Of a DNA stretch of 23,633 nucleotides, positions 14,887 to 22,700 are shown piece by piece. Every line of letters begins with the position of its first letter. The first letter of the stretch is position 1. This DNA is from Coriobacteriales bacterium (GTDB taxonomy: Bacteria; Actinomycetota; Coriobacteriia; Coriobacteriales; UBA8131), in the NCBI GenBank assembly GCA_031274985.1, contig JAISPK010000064.1:1-23633 (forward strand). Reading direction: 5' to 3'. The translations under genes and the position numbers were made by a program. The notes below the pieces were generated by a model. That model searched no databases. It worked only from the letters and a program-made list of their open reading frames with translations, and had not been told where the DNA came from.

Positions 14887-14922
14887 GCGTATTGTTCAAT
14901 ACGTATAGGGTTAGGAGCTTTG

Positions 14923-15942
14923 GTGATCAAATACATCCTCAAGCGGATCCTCATGGTGATTCCGGTCTTGCTGGGTGTCTCGATCATTATCTTTCTCATT
15001 ACCCGGGTCCTGGCACCTGATCCTGCCCCTGTGGTGCTTGGTGAACATGCCACCAACGAAACTATGGCTGCCTGGCGCACTGAGCACGGGCTTTCGGATC
15101 CGATCTGGTTGCAATACGTACACTTCATCGGCAATGCAATCCAAGGTGATCTGGGAACGTCTTACTACTCACACCAACCCGTCACCAACGAAATCGCCGC
15201 GCGTTTTCCTGCCACTGCCGAGCTTGCCATCTGTGCAATCATCGTTGCCGCCCTCATGGGCATTGCGCTGGGCGTTGTTGCCGCGGTGAGAAAAAACAAA
15301 CCTGCCGATCACGTGAGCATGATCATCGCCCTGATAGGGGTTTCGATGCCCATATTCTGGAGCGGCATCCTGCTCATCATCTTATTCTCGGGCATTTTGC
15401 ATATTCTGCCCTCAAACGGCCGCGTCCTGCCAATGCTGGGACCCAGCGGAGGCACCGGCTTCTTTATCATCGACACCATCGCAAGCGGCAACATGAAGGC
15501 TCTGGGAGATGTGCTCAAACACCTCCTCTTGCCCACCCTGGCGCTCTCGCTGTACTCAATGGCCATCATCACCCGTATGACACGCTCAAGCATGCTCGAC
15601 ACCCTGAGCGCCGACTATACCCGTACCGCCCGCGCAAAAGGTCTCAAGGAGCGGGTGGTCAACCTCAAGCATGCGCTACGCAATGCCATGCTACCGGTCT
15701 CAACGGTCATCGGACTGCAATTTGGTAGCTTGTTGGGCGGGGCGTTGCTCACAGAGACGGTCTTCTCCTGGCCGGGCATCGGAAAATACGCAGTTGACAG
15801 CGTATTGAAGAGCGATTTTCCGGTAGTCATGGGAGTTGTTTTGCTGGTTGCCGTGGTCTTTGTGCTCATGAATCTCATCGTTGACATCATCTATGCCTAT
15901 CTTGACCCCCGGATCAAGTATGGCAAGCCGGAAGAAGGCTGA
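14923..15942 (+). CDS. dppB: Oligopeptide/dipeptide ABC transporter permease, OppB/DppB family (cassette 2)
   Basis: A membrane permease of 339 residues. GTG 14923 is chosen because AGGAG (14913-14917) lies five bases upstream; a TTG directly before it (14920) would be too close. The start IKYILKRILMVIPVLLGVSI is the usual first helix of OppB/DppB. The GDLGTSYYSHQPVTNEI segment is at about 75-91. The EAA loop (DYTRTARAKGLKERV...) is at about 231-259, and the C-terminus ends in the family's LMNLIVDIIYAYLDPRIKYG. The symbol reflects cassette order only; opp versus dpp cannot be decided. Four bases separate it from the next gene. Confidence 0.92.
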   Translation: MIKYILKRILMVIPVLLGVSIIIFLITRVLAPDPAPVVLGEHATNETMAAWRTEHGLSDPIWLQYVHFIGNAIQGDLGTSYYSHQPVTNEIAARFPATAELAICAIIVAALMGIALGVVAAVRKNKPADHVSMIIALIGVSMPIFWSGILLIILFSGILHILPSNGRVLPMLGPSGGTGFFIIDTIASGNMKALGDVLKHLLLPTLALSLYSMAIITRMTRSSMLDTLSADYTRTARAKGLKERVVNLKHALRNAMLPVSTVIGLQFGSLLGGALLTETVFSWPGIGKYAVDSVLKSDFPVVMGVVLLVAVVFVLMNLIVDIIYAYLDPRIKYGKPEEG

Positions 15943-15946
15943 TACG

Positions 15947-16903
15947 ATGGTAGCCTCCAAGCTCACCGCAGCCACTCAGCTCACCGCAGCCCCTGCGATA
16001 GATGACGTAACAATGCCTCCCGCCGCGAAGCGCCCCCGCAAAGAAAAGCGCGAAAGCCTCTGGAAGGACGTCTGGGCAGGCATTTCTTCTAACAAGGCAT
16101 CGCTCGTCAGCCTGATCTTCATTGCGCTGTTAGCGCTGATTGCCCTCGTCACGTACTTCTTTCCGCAGATCCTGCCCTATGACCCAACCACGCAGAACCT
16201 GTCCGAGGCTATACAAGCACCGTCAATGAAGCATTGGTGTGGCACCGACCAGCAGGGGCGCGATATTTTTTCCCGGATCCTCACCGGCACCCAGATATCC
16301 TTAACGGTAGGATTCCTGGCCGTGGCAATATCACTGGTCATCGGTGTTCTCCTGGGCTCTATCGCCGGCTACCGGGGCGGCACCACCGACATCATCATCA
16401 TGCGCGTCATGGACATGATGCTCGCCATCCCCTCGATACTGCTGGCAATTGCCATCATGGCCGCTCTGGGAAAGGGCGTCGAAAAAGCAGTCATTGCCAT
16501 TGGCCTTGTGGCTATTCCCGAATATGCGCGCATCGTGCGCTCCGAGATTCTGTCAATCAAAGAAAACGACTACGTGGCGGCAGCCCGAATCGTGGGCGAC
16601 TCTTCCTTCCAGATAATCGTGAGGCACATTCTTCCCAACGTGTTGCCCTCGATCATTGTGCGGGCGACTTTGGGCATCTCGATTGCCATCCTCGACGTTG
16701 CCGCCCTGGGATTCCTCGGGCTCGGCGTGCAGCCGCCGCTTGCAGAATGGGGCGATATGCTGGGACGCGGACGCGCGGACATCTTCCGGGCGCCCTGGTT
16801 GATGACCTTCCCCGGCCTTGCCATCATGCTCACCGTGCTCGCCTTTAATCTGCTGGGTAACGGCATCCGCGACGGCCTCGACCCCAAAACACGAAAGCGA
16901 TAG
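15947..16903 (+). CDS. dppC: Oligopeptide/dipeptide ABC transporter permease, OppC/DppC family (cassette 2)
   Basis: The second membrane subunit, 318 residues. ATG 15947 has GAAGAAGG eight bases upstream, four bases past the dppB stop. Longer in-frame starts (15881, 15920) would overlap dppB. The cytoplasmic N-terminus is Ala/Thr-rich and then basic (KRPRKEKRE). Helix 1 lies at about 50-70. The GTDQQGRDIFSRILTGTQIS signature is at about 99-118, the EAA loop (DYVAAARIVG...) at about 208-236, and FLGLGVQPPLAEWG follows near 250-265. Typical length. With the B subunit it forms the pore; substrate choice is set by the binding protein upstream. Confidence 0.92.
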   Translation: MVASKLTAATQLTAAPAIDDVTMPPAAKRPRKEKRESLWKDVWAGISSNKASLVSLIFIALLALIALVTYFFPQILPYDPTTQNLSEAIQAPSMKHWCGTDQQGRDIFSRILTGTQISLTVGFLAVAISLVIGVLLGSIAGYRGGTTDIIIMRVMDMMLAIPSILLAIAIMAALGKGVEKAVIAIGLVAIPEYARIVRSEILSIKENDYVAAARIVGDSSFQIIVRHILPNVLPSIIVRATLGISIAILDVAALGFLGLGVQPPLAEWGDMLGRGRADIFRAPWLMTFPGLAIMLTVLAFNLLGNGIRDGLDPKTRKR

Positions 16904-16908
16904 GCGCC

Positions 16909-17919
16909 ATGTTGCTCACCGTAGAAAACCTCACCACTGACTTTACGCTTAAACAGGGCGTGATCAATGTGGTGCGCGACGTGAGTTTTGAGTTGGACAC
17001 CGGCCAGATATTCGCTCTCGTGGGCGAGTCGGGCTCCGGTAAGTCGGTAACGGGCCTCTCTATCATGGGGCTCCTCTCAGACACCGGTCGCGTGAGCGGC
17101 GGCGCCATCACTTTTGACGGAAAAGACCTCCGGGAGCTTTCTAAAAAAGAGTATCGCGCCTTGCGCGGAAACGATATGGCCATGATCTTCCAGGAGCCCA
17201 TGACCTCGCTCAACCCCGTCTATCGGGTGGGCGATCAGATCGTTGAGGCCATCAGAGCCCACACCAGTCTAAAGCGTGACGAGGCCAGGGAGCATGCCCT
17301 TGAAATGCTGCGCCGCGTGGGCATACCGTCTGCCGAACACCGTTTTAGGGACTATCCGCATCAGATGTCAGGCGGTATGCGCCAGCGCGTCATGATTGCC
17401 ATGGCCCTGGCCTGCAACCCCAAGCTCCTCATTGCCGATGAGCCCACCACCGCGCTGGACGTGACGATTCAGGCGCAGATACTTGACCTCATTTTGCGCC
17501 TCAATGACGAGACCAACATGGCTGTGCTGCTTATTACGCACGACCTGGGTGTGGTATCAGAGGTTGCGGATCAGGTGGCGGTGATGTATTGCGGGCAACT
17601 GGTTGAGTCGGCAGCGGTACGCTCACTGTTCGACAATCCCCTGCACCCTTATACCCTGGGGCTCTTGAAGTCTATACCGAGCCTGGACGACGATGCTAAG
17701 CGCCTCTACATGATCAGGGGCTCGGTACCCGACTTGCAGGATATGCCCCCCGGATGCCCCTTTTCCGACCGATGCGATAACTGTTTCGATCGCTGCCGCG
17801 CAGAAACTCCAGAGCTGGTTGCCGTAGACGATCATCTGGTACGGTGCTTTCTCTTTTATGAGGAAGGTCCCGAGGCCACTCAAAAGAGCGACACCCCCGC
17901 CGAAGGACAGCAAGCATGA
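16909..17919 (+). CDS. dppD: Oligopeptide/dipeptide ABC transporter ATP-binding protein, OppD/DppD family (cassette 2)
   Basis: A 336-residue ATPase starting 5 bases after the permease gene. Walker A GESGSGKS (39-46), Q-loop FQEP (94-97), signature MSGGMRQR (153-160), Walker B LLIADEPT (173-180) and H-loop His211 are all intact. The C-terminal domain contains GCPFSDRCDNCFDRC (Cys283, 289, 292, 296) and Cys313. This has one Cys more than the cassette-1 OppD and a tighter spacing than usual, but is still compatible with metal or Fe-S binding. Unlike cassette-1 OppD there is no long N-terminal extension. The stop overlaps the next start as ATGA (17916-17919). Confidence 0.93.
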   Translation: MLLTVENLTTDFTLKQGVINVVRDVSFELDTGQIFALVGESGSGKSVTGLSIMGLLSDTGRVSGGAITFDGKDLRELSKKEYRALRGNDMAMIFQEPMTSLNPVYRVGDQIVEAIRAHTSLKRDEAREHALEMLRRVGIPSAEHRFRDYPHQMSGGMRQRVMIAMALACNPKLLIADEPTTALDVTIQAQILDLILRLNDETNMAVLLITHDLGVVSEVADQVAVMYCGQLVESAAVRSLFDNPLHPYTLGLLKSIPSLDDDAKRLYMIRGSVPDLQDMPPGCPFSDRCDNCFDRCRAETPELVAVDDHLVRCFLFYEEGPEATQKSDTPAEGQQA

Positions 17920-18893
17920 CCACCACCACTGACATCCTGCTTGACGTGCAGCATCTCACCAAGCGCTTTGCCGGCGACTCGAGCCGGTTTAAGCGGGCCA
18001 GGACGTATATTCATGCTGTCAGTGATGTCAGCTTTCAGATCAAAAGGGGCCAGGCATTTGGGCTGGTGGGAGAATCAGGTTGCGGCAAAACGACCATCGG
18101 AAAGATGCTGGTAGATCTGTACGGGGCCACATCGGGTTCAGCGTTCTTTGACGGCGTTGACCTCTGCGCACTCAAAACTGCCGAGCGCAAAAAATACCAC
18201 CGTGATATCCAACTGATTTTCCAGGATCCCTACTCCTCACTCAACCCCCGGATGCGTGTAGGAGATATTATCGCCGAGCCCATCATCACCAACAAGCTCC
18301 TGCCCAAAGGCGAGGTCGAAGATCGAGTGGATGAGTTGCTGGAGCACGTGGGCCTGGCAAATTATGTGCGTAACCGCTATCCCCATGAATTCTCGGGCGG
18401 CCAGCGCCAACGCATCGGCATTGCCCGCGCACTTGCCATGAACCCCAAACTCATCATCTGCGACGAGCCGGTGAGCGCGCTTGACGTGTCCATTCAGGCA
18501 CAGGTGCTCAACCTCCTTGACGATCTCAAAGAGGAGTTTGGGTTGACCTATCTGTTCATTGCCCATGGGCTTAACGTGATAAAGCATGTTTCTGACGAGG
18601 TCGGGGTCATGTATCTGGGCAAGCTCCTCGAAGTGGCTCCCCAGGAGATGCTCTTCAAAAATCCTTGCTCACCCTACACGCAGGCGCTTCTCTCTGCCGC
18701 CCCGGTAGTCGATCCGTTAAAAAAGCGGGAACGCATCATTCTCGAAGGCGAAGTGCCTTCGCCCCTTAACCCTCCCCGCGGATGCAGGTTCTCGGGCCGC
18801 TGTTTCAAAAAAATGCCGATCTGCGACGAGGTGGAGCCTCAGATGACAGAAATCAGCACCAATCACTTCTGCGCCTGTCATCTGTATCTCTGA
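17916..18893 (+). CDS. dppF: Oligopeptide/dipeptide ABC transporter ATP-binding protein, OppF/DppF family (cassette 2)
   Basis: A 325-residue partner ATPase, translationally coupled to dppD by a 4-base overlap. Motifs are Walker A GESGCGKT (52-59), Q-loop FQDP (102-105), signature FSGGQRQR (159-166), Walker B IICDEP (180-185) and H-loop IAHGL with His217. The residue after the catalytic His is Gly218 instead of the nearly invariant Asp seen in the other three ATPases here. The C-terminal domain has Cys290, 296, 303, 319 and 321. It closes the importer cassette; the GNAT gene follows after 44 bases in the same direction. Confidence 0.92.
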   Translation: MTTTTDILLDVQHLTKRFAGDSSRFKRARTYIHAVSDVSFQIKRGQAFGLVGESGCGKTTIGKMLVDLYGATSGSAFFDGVDLCALKTAERKKYHRDIQLIFQDPYSSLNPRMRVGDIIAEPIITNKLLPKGEVEDRVDELLEHVGLANYVRNRYPHEFSGGQRQRIGIARALAMNPKLIICDEPVSALDVSIQAQVLNLLDDLKEEFGLTYLFIAHGLNVIKHVSDEVGVMYLGKLLEVAPQEMLFKNPCSPYTQALLSAAPVVDPLKKRERIILEGEVPSPLNPPRGCRFSGRCFKKMPICDEVEPQMTEISTNHFCACHLYL

Positions 18894-18937
18894 ACAATGG
18901 TGTTGACGAGCTTAAGGTTGTCGTATTTGGAGTGACC

Positions 18938-19432
18938 ATGACGTTTGAACTGCGCGAAGTTGATGATTCCCTGCGCCCCCAGTGTCTGGAGATCTTTAAT
19001 GAGATCATTGCTGAAGGCGAGACCATCCCCTGGGAAGTTCCTTTTACCCAAGCAAACTTTGATGCGTACTACGTACCCGAGGAGCCCCTCTGGTGCGCCG
19101 TTGCGGGCAACACGGTGTTGGGTTTTGTTCACATCAAACCCAATGGCCTGGGAAGAACCGGCCACCTTGCAAACTGTGGATACTCTGTTGCGAGAGCAGC
19201 GCGCGGCAAAGGAGTGGGAAAGGCTCTTGTAGCAAAATCCATCGAGGTTGCCCGGGCAATGGGTTATACCGGCATTCAGTTCAACGCGGTGGTGGCCACC
19301 AATACCGTTGCCATCGGGCTCTACCGCTCCTTTGGCTTCAAGATTATCGGCACCGTGCCAAACAGCTTTCGCTTTGGCTCTCCCGAAGACCCGCACTATG
19401 TCGATAGGCATATCATGTATCGGGAACTCTGA
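18938..19432 (+). CDS. GNAT-family N-acetyltransferase
   Basis: A 164-residue cytoplasmic acetyltransferase using acetyl-CoA. ATG 18938 has TTGGAG about five bases upstream, and the product then starts TFELREVDD as GNAT proteins do; the frame is open back into dppF, but that part has no GNAT character. The pyrophosphate-binding motif A is VARAARGKGVGKAL (84-97, R/Q-x-x-G-x-G form with Arg89, Gly92, Gly94). Motif B is NTVAIGLYRSFGFKIIGTV (122-140). The acceptor-side N-terminal region contains ETIPWEVPFT, seen in phosphinothricin-acetyltransferase-like and ribosomal-type GNATs, but the substrate is not predictable. It may be co-transcribed with the importer, since no terminator lies between. 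Confidence 0.85.
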   Translation: MTFELREVDDSLRPQCLEIFNEIIAEGETIPWEVPFTQANFDAYYVPEEPLWCAVAGNTVLGFVHIKPNGLGRTGHLANCGYSVARAARGKGVGKALVAKSIEVARAMGYTGIQFNAVVATNTVAIGLYRSFGFKIIGTVPNSFRFGSPEDPHYVDRHIMYREL

Positions 19433-19517
19433 ACCGAGCCCGGGCAATAATCACGTAAAAGAGCATGCCGTTCAAAAGACATAGTTACTATTTGTAATAA
19501 AGTAGCCAGAGAATATG

Positions 19518-19719
19518 TGGTATACTCTCCAAGGATTAATGATGTGGTTTGGGATTGTTTTTGCGATTGGGACCGAATAGGTGGTTGGGACAAAACCGCA
19601 AGACCTAAGATCGCCAACAACTGAATGGTGCTAACCCGTGGGGCGGGTTATTTGCCTGTGAAGACTCCCCCTGCTTATAAACAGCAGGGCCTCGGAGTAT
19701 TCATACTGTTGGTTTTTTT
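19518..19719 (+). promoter_or_regulatory. Promoter and structured leader upstream of the adhesin gene (possible attenuator or small RNA)
   Basis: TGG-TATACT (19518-19526) is an extended -10 with no clear -35. The following ~187 bases can fold into GTTGG/CCAAC (19584-19588 with 19614-19618), a 7-bp stem TAACCCG/CGGGTTA (19632-19638 with 19644-19650), and a long stem-loop: ACTCC plus CCCTGCT (19664-19675) pairing with AGCAGGG (19683-19689) and GGAGT (19694-19698). A short AGTAT-TC-ATACT and then seven Ts (19713-19719) follow. This order (promoter, folded leader, terminator-like end, then 70 bases to the gene) resembles a riboswitch or attenuator. It might also be an independent small RNA, or the terminator of the GNAT transcript. 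I could not match it to a known riboswitch class. Confidence 0.4.
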
Positions 19720-19789
19720 GTGGTGTGAAGCGATTTATGCAATTTGCAGTGATTTGTGTGGTGTTATGCGATGCAGAAAGGGGATATCG

Positions 19790-22700
19790 ATGTTATCCAA
19801 GGTAAAAATCAGGGAATCAAGCAAAGAGTTCAATCTCGGGGGTAAGCAGTTTCTCCTGCCCAGAATCCTCGAAAAGGGGGTAGCGGTTTCGCTGGCAGTT
19901 ATGCTGGTTTTTGGGCTCTTGCCTTTAATGGCATTTGCTTCGGATCAATCGGACCAGCTTAGCCCTGCATCTCAAGAGGGTACCGCCCTCCTTTCAGAAG
20001 ATAACTCCGGTGGAGAGACCTTCGATCAGGCGCCCTTTGCCACAGACGGCGAAGAGGGGCTTGAGGGCGCAGAAGAACCTGCCTTAACGGAGGAACCCGC
20101 CCTGGAAGAGCAGGAAGAAAGTTCTGGCATTGAAGGCTCTGCGCAAGCAGGCATCGCGCCGGCACAAGGAGCAATCTCTCCCTTTGCGGTGACCTGGACC
20201 GTCACGTACATTCTTCCTTCCGGAGCTCAGCAGACTGAACCAGTCGAAGATGGCTACACTGCCCCGTTCAAGTCAGTTAACCCGTCGCAGTTCCAGAGAC
20301 TCACGTTCAGAGGCTGGTATACCGTCCCCTACCCCGACAATACCATGATGCCTTACGAGTTCAGCAGACCGGTCACGGGCAACCTGACCCTTTATGCCAT
20401 CTGCGCCGATACCTACCTCATCTCCTTTCTCGATCAACAAGGAACGGTCATCCATACTATAGAGGTAGCTCCCCACGCCAGGATTTACAGACCATCCGAC
20501 AGAGATGTGTATGACAAGATCACGCCGCCCGGGGGCGGGCAGCGCCTTGTTGGATTCTATGACAGAGATGACACCGCCAATCCTCCCACAATCATCGACT
20601 TTGATTATGCACGGGCAAACAAGAATCTTTACCTTAAGCCCTATTTCAATCTGGAATACGTCGTTCTGTTTAATTCTGAAGGTACGCAGGTCCAGCCTCA
20701 ATTGGTGAGGTATGGACAAACGGCTACACAGCCTGTGTCTCCAACGCGCCCCGGATACTCCTTTGCCGGATGGCTTAAAGACGGTGTGCCCTTCAATTTC
20801 TCTACCCCTATCTACGCGGATACGCAGCTCTTTGCCTCCTGGAATCCCCAGCAGGCAACCTATCTCGTTGCCCTCTGGATGGAAAAGCCGCGTATGTTCG
20901 ATCCGCCTGCCATGCCCACTGCGGGCAATAATGCACACTACAACTATGTAGGCTCGGTGCAGATGCAAGGCCTTTCGGGCTCACTGTCAAATGTAAATGG
21001 CAGTTCACCGGGCATTGCCGGGTTGTGGAGCAGTCACGATATGCTCAAGTACGCTCAGTTCCAATGGGCAGACAACAGAGTGATTGACGGCAATGGCACC
21101 ACCGTGATCAACCTCTACGCTTCACGCAAGGTCTACACCTACACATATAACCTCGGCCCTACCTCCCCCAACAGGAGTATGACTGTCAATGGGTACACCT
21201 ACTACTCTAACAGCGGCTATCAGTTTCAGCTGCCGGTAAAATTTGAGATGGACATAACGTACAAGTTTCCTGTGCAGGGTAATAGCTCTGTGCAATTCAA
21301 TGGCGCAGGCAAGATATTCGGTTGCTGGGACTTTGACTTTGGTCCCGATGGTTATAACCAGCACTACGCCAGCGTCTGGAACACCGTAGACCGTTTTATG
21401 CTCCCGGCAAACGGAAGTAATACCGGGTCTCTTGTCTGGAGAGCATTTTGGGATGACTCTTACCCCGCAAGGTACACCTATCGCTATCTGGCAGAGGCCC
21501 TGCCCGGGCAGGTCGGTAGACTGGACAACTCTACACAACTCAATGGTAAAACCTACATCGTCATGGAAGAGTGCAACGAGTCGTTTTCGGCAGCAACGGT
21601 TAAGTCAACACTCCTCCAAAGAACCATCAACGGTCTCAAAAGGCTGCCTCAACGCTTCTACGACCCCTGCTACTATCCCCCTCAACCAAACTATCAGTAC
21701 AACTGGTACGACTTTTGGCCCTATTACTATAGTTCTTACACCGGGTTCCAGCGTATCAGTGGTTATACCGGATCTCCCGGCAGAGACCTCACTAAGATAT
21801 CCCCGCCACCAACCTATCTCTGCTTCTTCTACGATCGCGAGATCTATCCCCTGACCTTTAATATGATGGCACCTCCGGGAGAGGTCTACAACGTCCCGGC
21901 CAACAGAAACCTGATGTATCAGGAACCCTTCACAAACTACCAACCAATGACGCCGCCAACGCGAGCGGGCTATACGTTCCAGGGCTGGTACCGGGATTCT
22001 GACTACATGGTGCCTTTTAACTGGAATGACACGATGCCTCAGGGAGGGGCCGGCGTTTTTGCCAAGTGGCAATCCACTGCCAACACGGTAAGGTTCTTTG
22101 ACGGACGCGGCGGCATCTTACTCGACACGCAGTATGCAGCAAATGGCGGTTTTGTGGTCAATAAGCCCACGTACTATGTTCCGGGGCAATTCTATGCGGG
22201 CCATGGCGTTTTTCTGGGATGGGCTTACGACATCCTGCCCGGCGTATCTGCGCAATTCTACTTCACCACTCCCATCAACCGCAGCTATGATGTGTACGCC
22301 ACCTGGCGCACACAAGGCTTCAAGATCACCTATGATCTGGACGGCGGCTCCGGAACAATCCCGCCCCCTTACGGACTGCCGGTTGACAACAATGAGTATG
22401 CTTTTGGCACCTCGTTTTTGGTGTTGAATACCAACGCAACCAAAGGTGGCAATCAGTTCTACGCATGGAAGTGCGGTACTGCCATCTACTACCCCGGCTC
22501 TATTGTTGCGATGGATTCCCTGCAGAGCCTCACGCTGGTTGCCCTCTATGCTCCTGCGTACTCGCTCTTTGAGGTCAGATACCACATGAACAGCCCCATC
22601 GGAGAAAACACCATCATCACCATAAGAGTACCTCAGTCCGAGCTCACCTTCCCCCTTGCCGGCGAGATATTCAAGTCTTCCAATGATTCGTACAGACTGA

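Noticed and set aside
19530..19720. Known riboswitch, 6S RNA, SRP RNA or tmRNA
   Set aside because: Size would suit 6S RNA, but the ends do not pair in a long rod with a central bubble, and no signature motifs (SRP GGAA/GCAGC loop, tmRNA ends, c-di-GMP or cobalamin boxes) were found. Left as an unclassified leader.
20273..20968. Minus-strand frame of 231 codons inside the adhesin gene
   Set aside because: The plus frame is open for more than 1280 codons with recognisable repeats and domains; the minus frame shows no motif.
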